From an uncultured Bacillus sp. (lineage in GTDB: Bacteria; Bacillota; Bacilli; Bacillales_B; DSM-18226), in assembly GCF_946478885.1 (NCBI RefSeq), contig NZ_CAMLDX010000040.1:1-29503 (forward strand): DNA of 29,503 nucleotides. Reading direction: 5' to 3'. This document shows, one piece after another, positions 23,478 through 29,503 of the stretch. Within the stretch, counting starts at the first letter, position 1; each line of letters opens with the position of its first letter. The translations under genes and the position numbers were made by a program. The notes below the pieces were generated by a model, which saw only the letters and a list, made by a program, of their open reading frames with translations, was not told the origin of the DNA and ran no database searches.

Positions 23478-23624
23478 ATGTGTCTTTGTAGTAAAATGAA
23501 TAAACTCTATTCAGCTGAAGGTCTGTACCAAGGAAGAACTACTCCATATGCCAATGTTAAACAGGCATCTTCGCAGGGGATGTATAAAAAAATTTCAAAT
23601 TCCTCAGTCAAACGTATTAAATAA
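23478..23624 (+). CDS. Small protein of unknown function with N-terminal CLC, 48 aa
   Basis: An excellent site, AAAGGAGGT, lies about 8 nt before the ATG, and a hairpin terminator follows the stop. The product starts MCLCSKMNKLYSAEG, is rich in Ser, Tyr, Lys and Gln, and ends in basic residues. I do not recognise it. Two Cys near the start, small size and location among spore-surface genes suggest a small coat or crust protein cross-linked through Cys or Tyr, but this is inference. CATACGATC about 30 nt upstream of the ribosome site is a partial sigma-K -10. Confidence 0.65.
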   Translation: MCLCSKMNKLYSAEGLYQGRTTPYANVKQASSQGMYKKISNSSVKRIK

Positions 23625-23656
23625 TCATACGCACTATCACGATAAATAAAAAGTAT

Positions 23657-23690
23657 AAGCGATTGTATCCGCCACAATCGCTTTCCTTCA
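23657..23690. terminator. Bidirectional terminator
   Basis: AAGCGATTGT (23657-23666) and ACAATCGCTT (23674-23683) pair perfectly around a 7-nt loop. The minus strand then reads ATACTTTTTA, serving the CgeB-like gene; the plus strand has a weaker T-run. Confidence 0.75.
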
Positions 23691-23740
23691 TGAATGAAGA
23701 GTAAATCATGTTATCCCCTCGTTTAAGAAACCATTCATGC

Positions 23741-24709
23741 TCATTGTACAGTAGAGATAATCTCGATCATTTGATTAAGCCTATTAGCAAAGGTATGGTC
23801 CTGCAATACTCTTTTTCTGGCATTTTCCGCTATGTTTCGTCTTTCCTCTTCATGTTCGAGGTAATAATGGAGCTTTTTCGTAAGTTCCTGATAATCATGA
23901 AACGAAACGATTTCTTCATCTACCTTAAAATGTTTTGGCAGATCTTCTTTAAATTCAATTAACTGAAAGGCAGCACATGCTGCTACATCAAAAGACCGGT
24001 TATTGATATTTCGTCCGACAATGCTGAAGCGATTTTGATTTTGCTTCAAGTTATAAGGACGATGGGTGTTAAGAACAATGCCTGCACCGTTGAAAAAATC
24101 AGCAGCCATAGCGGGCTCAACCCAGCCTTCGTGAATGACAAGCCGGGGATGGCGTTGATAAATAGTCAGAGCCTTTCTCCATTTCCCGACTACTTTTATC
24201 CGAAAATCGGTGTGCTGCAGAAGATATTGAATTAAATGAATCCGATCCGGATAAGGAAATCCTACCATACAGATATCGCTTTTAAATGATTCCTCGACGT
24301 CCTTTGGTATATATACAGTTGGTTCTGTTGCCAATGATAGAGCGTGAACTTCCTTGTGACCATTCTTTTGATAAAATTCTAGTGTAGCTGAGTCGATGGT
24401 AAAAATAATATCGAAATAGCTTGCGAGCATTGACGTTTGATCCATATAATACGGGTCTTCTGTAAACCAGATAGCTGATTTAATCGAACTTCTTTGCAAG
24501 GCATTCAAGAGAAGAAGTGGAAGTTTAAAGCCAACTAAAGTGATGGCAATATCCGGCTGGAAGTTTCTGATATGGGAGTGGAAGATATTGAGATTTGTAT
24601 TATTTTGTAGGACACTAACGGAATGTTCTTTCTTTAACTCATTGATGATCCATGCTTCAAAATACTTGTAGATTCCATCATATCCGGAAGTAATAAATAA
24701 AATTTTCAT
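23741..24709 (-). CDS. CgeB-like spore-surface glycosyltransferase (GT4-like)
   Basis: A 322-aa protein with the two-lobed GT-B plan of CgeB-type proteins: an N-terminal KILFITSGYDGIYKYFEAWI, an AIWFTEDPYYMD stretch, then the C-terminal domain with DICMVGFPYPDR, VIHEGWVE and NRSFDVAACAAFQLIEF (the nucleotide-sugar binding end). CgeB is a sigma-K-dependent protein that glycosylates the outer spore layer in B. subtilis. The ATG at 24709 has TAGGAGA about 7 nt upstream. It follows the unknown 163-aa gene by 10 bp, so they are one operon. It likely adds a sugar to the crust or exosporium. Confidence 0.85.
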   Translation of the reverse strand: MKILFITSGYDGIYKYFEAWIINELKKEHSVSVLQNNTNLNIFHSHIRNFQPDIAITLVGFKLPLLLLNALQRSSIKSAIWFTEDPYYMDQTSMLASYFDIIFTIDSATLEFYQKNGHKEVHALSLATEPTVYIPKDVEESFKSDICMVGFPYPDRIHLIQYLLQHTDFRIKVVGKWRKALTIYQRHPRLVIHEGWVEPAMAADFFNGAGIVLNTHRPYNLKQNQNRFSIVGRNINNRSFDVAACAAFQLIEFKEDLPKHFKVDEEIVSFHDYQELTKKLHYYLEHEEERRNIAENARKRVLQDHTFANRLNQMIEIISTVQ

Positions 24710-24719
24710 CACAGGTCTC

Positions 24720-25211
24720 CTAAAAATTAATCATGATATGATTTAAGGCTCCCAATCCATTTTTTATTTCATCAGAGTAGAAATAGCCTTCAATGGTAAC
24801 GTACTTTTCTTCCTTAGCCGGAGAAATATGCAGTTCGTTGCTAAAGGTCAAGGTATCATTTGGCAATATTTGCTGTGAATGGTTTGGCTTAAGCCAATGT
24901 TCTCCTGTTTCGAATCCTGTTTTTTTCCCATTCTTATCAAAATAATACCATGCTTCGGTATTTGTACCATCTATTGTTAATGCGGTATGGGTAAGCGCAC
25001 CAATCTTACCGCCAAGTCGCCCGTTTTGCGGTGGATTAATCCGGATACAAATAATTGGATGATGAAGAATGGTATTTCCGGTATTCTTGACATTAAAATG
25101 ACCGATTATGCTTATTTCTCCCTCATCTTCAGCGGCATCAGGAAGTATGACCGTATAACTGAACCAGGCAATTCCCTCTGTACGTTCCTGTTCTTTTTTT
25201 TTCCAGAACAT
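24720..25211 (-). CDS. Unknown 163-aa protein in operon with the CgeB-like gene
   Basis: I do not recognise this protein. It begins FWKKKEQERTEG, has no signal peptide, membrane segment or Cys pair, and alternates polar and hydrophobic residues (ISIIGHFNVKNTGNTIL and KYVTIEGYFYSDEI), which suggests an all-beta domain of the immunoglobulin or jelly-roll kind. GNTILHHPIICIRINPP resembles repeat-type beta proteins that describe alternating charged loops. AGGAGG lies 9 nt before the ATG. It ends 10 bp before the CgeB-like start, so it is made with that enzyme, probably in late sporulation, perhaps as its acceptor or scaffold; that is a guess from context. Confidence 0.8.
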   Translation of the reverse strand: MFWKKKEQERTEGIAWFSYTVILPDAAEDEGEISIIGHFNVKNTGNTILHHPIICIRINPPQNGRLGGKIGALTHTALTIDGTNTEAWYYFDKNGKKTGFETGEHWLKPNHSQQILPNDTLTFSNELHISPAKEEKYVTIEGYFYSDEIKNGLGALNHIMINF

Positions 25212-25248
25212 ACAAAAATCCCTCCTGAATAGTTAGAAGATATCCGTA

Positions 25249-25257
25249 TATTTTATG
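25249..25257 (-). promoter_or_regulatory. Candidate sigma-K -10 box of the CgeB-like operon
   Basis: On the minus strand CATAAAATA fits CATANNNTA exactly. The nearest AC is 19 nt upstream, slightly far. It lies 38 nt before the operon start. Confidence 0.45.
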
Positions 25258-25332
25258 CCTGAAGGCTTATGAACATGTCAAAAAAATCAGTATGTATAGA
25301 TAGACAGCTTCTTGCGTAATTAATGAGAATAA

Positions 25333-25362
25333 ACTACAAAAAGAGGAGCGGTATACTCCTCT
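25333..25362 (-). terminator. Terminator of the coat-protein gene
   Basis: On the minus strand AGAGGAG, a 7-nt loop and CTCCTCT are followed by TTTTTG. Confidence 0.85.
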
Positions 25363-25387
25363 CTCGACAAAAACTGATTATTTTTGA

Positions 25388-26134
25388 TTACTCACCATTT
25401 CCGTTGACAGTTGGAGGGAAGATTGTCGGACATTGAGGCGGGAATGCTAATGGAGGACAAATAAACGGCAAATCTGGTCTAGGCTGACAGAAGTCTGCAG
25501 TAATTTCAAGTTTTACAACAGCTTCAGCCTGCACATTTTGGCATAGATTAATGGAAATATCAAGCTGTTGGAATTCAAACACTCCTGGAGTGATTCCTAC
25601 CTGGCGGCAAATCAGGTTTGCATCACATTCAAAATCAGTAATTTCACATTGAATGAATGTTCCTGGAGGTGCACACAAGAAAAACTTTTCAGATAAGGCC
25701 CAAGGAATTGGATCAGAAGTACAGCTTAAGCCTTGTGGGTTGGAAACACGGACAACAATGAATCCCTTTTTCAATACCTTAACTTTCTGCAAGGTTACAG
25801 TAGAACCATCAGGCAGCTGGAATTGACCTGTTGCCCGTCCTTCAGGCTGTGGAATTTCCTGGCAAAGAATGGCTCCTGGTGCAAGCGGGTCGATAGGATT
25901 TCCAGCTTCATCAGTAGGGAAGCATTCTACTGTTAGGTTTCCTCCTAAAAATGCACATGGATCACCGGCACCACCAGGGGTAGGTGTTGGTGTACTTGGA
26001 CAATCAAAGCCAAGGACAGCGACGTCATTAAAAGCTAAAAGCGGCACATCTGCTTGGCGGGTGACCCAATCGTATACTTTATGCACTTTAACACATAAAG
26101 TTTCTTGACCGCCGCTAATAGGTTTAATATTCAT
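25388..26134 (-). CDS. Spore coat protein, BMQ_0737-like
   Basis: A 248-aa protein whose start, ETLCVKVHKVYDWVTRQADVP, is typical of a family of Bacillaceae spore coat proteins (BMQ_0737-type morphogenetic coat proteins) as I remember it. It is rich in Cys (about 14) and Pro, with a TPTPTPGG linker near residue 55 and a Pro-rich tail, CPPLAFPPQCPTIFPP. Predicted beta-rich, no signal peptide. Coat proteins of this kind are deposited on the spore from the mother cell and cross-linked by disulfides. A good sigma-K-like promoter lies upstream and a strong terminator downstream, so it is a single-gene unit, divergent from the coiled-coil gene. The family name is moderately sure. Confidence 0.75.
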   Translation of the reverse strand: MNIKPISGGQETLCVKVHKVYDWVTRQADVPLLAFNDVAVLGFDCPSTPTPTPGGAGDPCAFLGGNLTVECFPTDEAGNPIDPLAPGAILCQEIPQPEGRATGQFQLPDGSTVTLQKVKVLKKGFIVVRVSNPQGLSCTSDPIPWALSEKFFLCAPPGTFIQCEITDFECDANLICRQVGITPGVFEFQQLDISINLCQNVQAEAVVKLEITADFCQPRPDLPFICPPLAFPPQCPTIFPPTVNGNGE

Positions 26135-26182
26135 GAAACATTCATCTCCTCAAATATATTATTAATGGGGCTGAGCCTACTG

Positions 26183-26209
26183 TATAGTATGCAAGGATTC
26201 CTAATCTGT
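26183..26209 (-). promoter_or_regulatory. Candidate sigma-K promoter of the coat gene
   Basis: On the minus strand CATACTATA (26191-26183) has AC exactly 16 nt upstream (26209-26208). It is among the best sigma-K matches in the window. Confidence 0.6.
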
Positions 26210-26293
26210 GTTTAGGCATTTGCATATCATTGATTTGGTCATGAAAAAAAACGCAATTCTTACGAACAGTTGACCCATAGATAATATATTCTT

Positions 26294-26319
26294 GAGTGTA
26301 CACAGTGTGCTCTTTTTTT
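26294..26319 (+). terminator. Orphan terminator-like hairpin between divergent genes
   Basis: GAGTGTAC and GTGTGCTC pair with three G-U pairs around a 3-nt loop, then seven T. No plus-strand gene lies before it for 2.7 kb, so it may be chance or may end an antisense RNA. Confidence 0.4.
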
Positions 26320-26407
26320 CATGTGATCTAGCCTAAATATATTGGTATTAAGTCAGCTTTTATACATAATTCCTAATTCCGGCTTTTCTGACAAGTATCT
26401 GTATAAC

Positions 26408-26434
26408 ACGTTTCTGATTAGCCGGCATAGAATA
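26408..26434 (+). promoter_or_regulatory. Candidate sigma-K promoter of the coiled-coil gene
   Basis: CATAGAATA (26426-26434) fits CATANNNTA with AC exactly 16 nt upstream (26408-26409). The TTG start is 44 nt downstream. Confidence 0.6.
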
Positions 26435-26477
26435 TAGGAAGAAGTATGGGCATTTGCCTACAAGGAGGCGGTACAGC

Positions 26478-28769
26478 TTGTTAAACAAATATGAAAAACT
26501 GAGCAGTATCCAATTACAGCAAAAAATAATTCAGCTAGAGTCCCAATTGTCCTATTATTGCATAGATAAAGAAAAGCAGGAACAGAATTGTGTGGAACAA
26601 ATTGCAATATTAAAAAAGAAAAATGAGAGATTAAAAGGAGAAATTGGGACTCTTTTAGACGATAATGAAAAGTTGAATGAAGAACGGGATGAATTTATAA
26701 GAGAATATAATGAACTGCTGATGGTCAATGAAGAGTTGCAAAAAAAAATGGCGGATTTAAAGGAAGGCAAGGTGGAGCCTGAAGCCTCAGAAAGGATTCA
26801 TCAGCTTGTTCAGGAAAAGGAACAAATTCATAAAAAGACAGCTGTACTATCGGATTTAATAAAAGAAAAAGAGGGGAAAATTGAGGAATTAATGAGCGAA
26901 ACGGATTTGTTAAATCAAAAACTCGCAGAAAGCAACCGGGAAGCCGAGCAATCAGGTATGCTTTATCAAAAGGTGAAGCATGAAAAAGAGAGGATGGAGG
27001 CTGTACTGGAAAGCAAAAATATCGAACTGGACAAGGTGCGGGACGAACATACAATAATAATAGAAGAAATGAAGCAATTACAGCTTAATCTTGATCAGGT
27101 TCAACAAGAATTGCTGGAAAGTAAAAGTCAGCAAAAAATGTCTACGAAACATGAAAAGGATCTGATTGAAAAAATGAATCAAATGAATAAGGAATTAACA
27201 GTTGCTATAAATAAACGGCTGGATCTTGAACAGGAAATCGCTGATTTGAAGAAAGAATTAGTTAAGAAGCACGAAGAACTGCAGACTGTATTAGAGAAAA
27301 ATCAAAAATTGGGCGAGGACTTACAAGATTTCAAGGAAATTAAGGAACAATTGCACCAGAAAAACGTATCTTATCAACAAAAGATAAACCAATTGGAAGC
27401 CGAGAAAGATGCAGCACTTTTGGAAACCAGTCATCTGAAAGAAGAAATAGCACATGCAGAAGCACAAATTACGGAATTTGCCGAATTGAAAGCGGATATG
27501 TTAGACCGTTTGGAGAAGCGTGTGAAAGATATGAGTATTTTAGAGGAGGAAAATAAGAGATATATAAATGAAAAAACAGAACTTCTTCAAAAAGTGGCAA
27601 AATTAGAAAAGGAAAATGCCTCCTTTCATGAAAGTATTGCCCTTATGACTTCACAACGAAAGTCCGATGAATTACGGCTTGATCATATTTCAGCTAATTT
27701 GAATGAAGTATTCACTGAAACAAAGCAGCTCGTGAGGATGACTTCGTCGCTAAAACACCAATTGGAAGCAAAAACTTTAGAATTGACTCAAATAAAAAAG
27801 GAGAAGGAAACGCTCATGGAAGAGGTATTGCAGCTTAGAAAAGACTATGAGAGGTCAGAAGTAAGAAAGTCTGAATTGGAAAATCAAATCGATATTATGA
27901 GAAAAGAGCTCTTAAATGCACAGCATTCTTTGTCACGTTTAGAGCAATTTGAATCAGAAAAGCTTAAATTGAAGGATGACTTGGAAGCGAAAATTGAAGA
28001 GTTCAATATGTTAACCGATCATTATCAGCGTGAAAAAGAATCCTATTTGAATGTTCTTGAAACCGTTCAGGCACAAGTCAATATTTATAAGCAAAAGTCA
28101 GAGAGCTTTGATGCAGAGAAGGGATCTTGGTCAAAACAAATTGATGAATTGAAGGCGGAATTAGCAGAAACAAAGGCAACGATTGTGAAGATGGAAGAAC
28201 TTGAACAGCATAACGGAGAACTGGCAACGGCGCTTCAGCAAAAAGAGCTTGAAATATTTAAAGCGAAAAAAGACAGTGATCGTGCGCAACAAAATCAAAT
28301 AGAGCAATTTACAACGGAATTAAAATTGTATCAGGATCAAATTCAGCAATATGAAAAAGAACGGGAAATTTGGGAAAAACAAATGAAACAAATGAAGACT
28401 CAGTTTTCGGTTCTTGAATCCAGCTTAGAGGAAAAAGAAAATTTTATTGAACAATATATTAAACAGCCGCTTTCTTTCCAGCCAGCGAATCTGCACTTTT
28501 CCCAGCTTGAAAAAATGGCAAAGGACTTTGAACCTTCTATACCGCAGTCTTCACCACAGCCATTATCACAAAAAGGTCAATCTAATGCACATCATCCTGT
28601 CGATTGGTTCAATCGTCTTGTTTCCCAGCAGCAGGTTCAAGCTCCGCCAGTTAAGCCAATAAACAATGGGAATTCCCCGACAATGGATTTTTTTACCTTA
28701 CGGAAAAAGACCGCCCAGCCCTCCACACAAGGGCTCACTAACGGTAGTCAATGGAACGAAGAAAAATAA
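26478..28769 (+). CDS. Long coiled-coil protein of unknown function, 763 aa
   Basis: Nearly the whole protein, to about residue 650, is charged heptad-type sequence (runs such as ELQKKMADLKEG, KERMEAVLESKNIEL and LEKENASFHESIALM), so a long parallel coiled coil is expected. There is no Walker A motif, signal peptide or membrane segment, so it is not SMC or a secreted M protein. The last 110 residues switch to Pro/Gln/Ser-rich sequence (SSPQPLSQKGQSNAHH, VDWFNRLVSQQQVQAPP) of low structure. The start is TTG 26478, 9 nt after AAGGAGG; an in-frame TTG at 26454 precedes that site and is rejected. It has a sigma-K-like promoter and is followed by an overlapping JAMM gene. A fibrous spore-layer or scaffold role is likely but unproven. 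Confidence 0.85.
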   Translation: MLNKYEKLSSIQLQQKIIQLESQLSYYCIDKEKQEQNCVEQIAILKKKNERLKGEIGTLLDDNEKLNEERDEFIREYNELLMVNEELQKKMADLKEGKVEPEASERIHQLVQEKEQIHKKTAVLSDLIKEKEGKIEELMSETDLLNQKLAESNREAEQSGMLYQKVKHEKERMEAVLESKNIELDKVRDEHTIIIEEMKQLQLNLDQVQQELLESKSQQKMSTKHEKDLIEKMNQMNKELTVAINKRLDLEQEIADLKKELVKKHEELQTVLEKNQKLGEDLQDFKEIKEQLHQKNVSYQQKINQLEAEKDAALLETSHLKEEIAHAEAQITEFAELKADMLDRLEKRVKDMSILEEENKRYINEKTELLQKVAKLEKENASFHESIALMTSQRKSDELRLDHISANLNEVFTETKQLVRMTSSLKHQLEAKTLELTQIKKEKETLMEEVLQLRKDYERSEVRKSELENQIDIMRKELLNAQHSLSRLEQFESEKLKLKDDLEAKIEEFNMLTDHYQREKESYLNVLETVQAQVNIYKQKSESFDAEKGSWSKQIDELKAELAETKATIVKMEELEQHNGELATALQQKELEIFKAKKDSDRAQQNQIEQFTTELKLYQDQIQQYEKEREIWEKQMKQMKTQFSVLESSLEEKENFIEQYIKQPLSFQPANLHFSQLEKMAKDFEPSIPQSSPQPLSQKGQSNAHHPVDWFNRLVSQQQVQAPPVKPINNGNSPTMDFFTLRKKTAQPSTQGLTNGSQWNEEK

Positions 28770-29190
28770 CACTGAAAGAAAAACAGGTAGATTTGTTATA
28801 AAGCGAAGTGTGTATAACGCAATGATCAAAGATTGCATTCGCTGCCTTCCCAACGAGGCCTGTGGCTTACTTTCCGGCAATGGCCCTATTGGTGATACGT
28901 TATGGATATTAACAAATGAAACCCATCATCCCAATCGGTTTCATATGTCTACTGAAGCCATAAGGGAGGCAGTGTTCGGTATGGAAACAATTGATGAAGA
29001 ACTTTCCGGTATTTTCCATTCCCATCCTAGTTCGCCGCCATTCCCATCTTTGCGAGATATTAAAAAAAATCCATATACAGATATAGCCTATCTCATCGTC
29101 TCACTTCATAAGGGTGAGATTAATGTTGGCTGTTTTAGGATGGATGACGAAAAAGTTATTCCCCTGCAACTGATCGTTGTAGAGGAATAA
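28666..29190 (+). CDS. JAMM/MPN-domain metalloprotease (JAB family), start uncertain
   Basis: A zinc metallopeptidase of the JAMM fold. The signature is complete: Glu in PNEACGLLSG (Glu64), then GIFHSHPSSPPFPSLRD with His118, His120, Ser128 and Asp131. Bacterial relatives cut small beta-grasp proteins from sulfur carriers or act as isopeptidases. The domain begins near residue 43 (RFVIKRSVYNAMI). The ATG at 28666 lies deep inside the coiled-coil gene (104 bp overlap) without a good site; a later start, or coupled translation close to the upstream stop, is more likely, but no ATG, GTG or TTG there is well placed. Being linked to the coiled-coil gene suggests a role in spore-layer processing. 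A strong terminator follows. Confidence 0.83.
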   Translation: MGIPRQWIFLPYGKRPPSPPHKGSLTVVNGTKKNNTERKTGRFVIKRSVYNAMIKDCIRCLPNEACGLLSGNGPIGDTLWILTNETHHPNRFHMSTEAIREAVFGMETIDEELSGIFHSHPSSPPFPSLRDIKKNPYTDIAYLIVSLHKGEINVGCFRMDDEKVIPLQLIVVEE

Positions 29191-29225
29191 AAGCAGCGGA
29201 GGATGAATGCTCCGTTGCTTTTATT
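29189..29225 (+). terminator. Terminator of the coiled-coil/JAMM operon
   Basis: AAAAGCAGCGGAG (29189-29201) pairs with CTCCGTTGCTTTT (29210-29222), one G-U pair, with a short T-run. It overlaps the last bases of the JAMM stop codon. Confidence 0.85.
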
Positions 29226-29354
29226 CATGTTTGTAAGCTAGCAATCAATAATTGTGCTGCTACCTAGGGGGAAGAGGCAGAATTAAAACACGATATTCGC
29301 ACATGATTCATATACATAAATGGAGCAGATTATCGTAAACGGGAGGAGTTAATA

Positions 29355-29503
29355 TTGAATAAAAAACAGGGCCTGCGACTTGTTAAGGGAACTGTTTCTC
29401 AACAACAAGCCCTAGAAAATATATATATTGGGAATCAAGTAAAGTACAGCAATCAAATAACAAAAGGGGGATCCTATAGAAAACGTTACGGCGGTCAAGG
29501 GAA
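29355..29503 (+). CDS. Unknown protein, 5' part only
   Basis: TTG 29355 follows GGGAGGAG at 7 nt, an excellent site, and the frame stays open to the window end (49 codons). The product starts NKKQGLRLVKGTVSQQQALE, then NIYIGNQVKYSNQIT, and becomes basic and Gly/Tyr-rich (KGGSYRKRYGGQG). I do not recognise it. The Lys/Gly/Tyr-rich composition and its place after spore genes suggest a small coat protein, but only the first part is seen. Confidence 0.6.
   Translation, partial: MNKKQGLRLVKGTVSQQQALENIYIGNQVKYSNQITKGGSYRKRYGGQG

Noticed and set aside
1..29503. CRISPR arrays, tRNA and rRNA genes
   Set aside because: I saw no regular spaced repeats and no tRNA-like or rRNA-like sequence on either strand.

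Overview
The window looks like chromosomal DNA of an endospore-forming, low-GC Bacillaceae (Bacillus, Neobacillus or Cytobacillus type). The reasons are AT-rich DNA, strong AGGAGG-type ribosome binding sites, many TTG starts, and Bacillus-type genes: a YkpA-type ABC-F protein, YdjO, a YhfH-like zinc ribbon, a YjjA-like HemD-fold protein, PpaC, a BclB-like exosporium domain, a CgeB-like glycosyltransferase and a BMQ_0737-like coat protein. The species cannot be fixed from the sequence alone.

Layout. 1-420: broken TnpV-like transposon gene on the minus strand. 430-7800: housekeeping and envelope genes, namely a D-Ala-D-Ala carboxypeptidase, a YuzL-like small protein, YkpA (minus), an unknown 75-aa protein ending in a terminator, a Sco copper chaperone (minus), a CidA/LrgA-LrgB holin-like pair, YdjO and a YhfH-like zinc ribbon (minus). 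Between YdjO and the zinc ribbon lies a stretch without a gene that has a good sigma-A promoter and a strong terminator. 8100-15700: class A penicillin-binding protein, branched-chain aminotransferase, HAD phosphatase, an IS200/IS605 remnant, HemD-like protein, cyclophilin PpiB, an ArgA-like acetyltransferase and PpaC (minus).

16097-25211: a spore-surface (exosporium/crust) glycan island. It holds a BclB-type domain protein, a Methyltransf_24-type methyltransferase, two TylF-type O-methyltransferase paralogs, a PAPS-type sulfotransferase, a GT2 glycosyltransferase plus methyltransferase operon, a StrF-like glycosyltransferase, a small Cys-containing protein and a CgeB-type glycosyltransferase behind an unknown 163-aa gene. 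25388-29503: a coat protein, a divergent operon of a 763-aa coiled-coil protein and a JAMM metalloprotease, and the start of another gene. Most units from 16 kb onward carry CATANNNTA-like boxes, several with an AC 16-18 nt upstream, as expected for the late mother-cell factor sigma-K. This suggests the island makes, O-methylates and possibly sulfates spore-surface glycans late in sporulation.

Four copies of a palindromic intergenic repeat of about 90-120 bp, in both orientations, sit beside gene ends. They look like a non-autonomous REP/MITE-like family. All functions are inferred by reading motifs; no database search was run.
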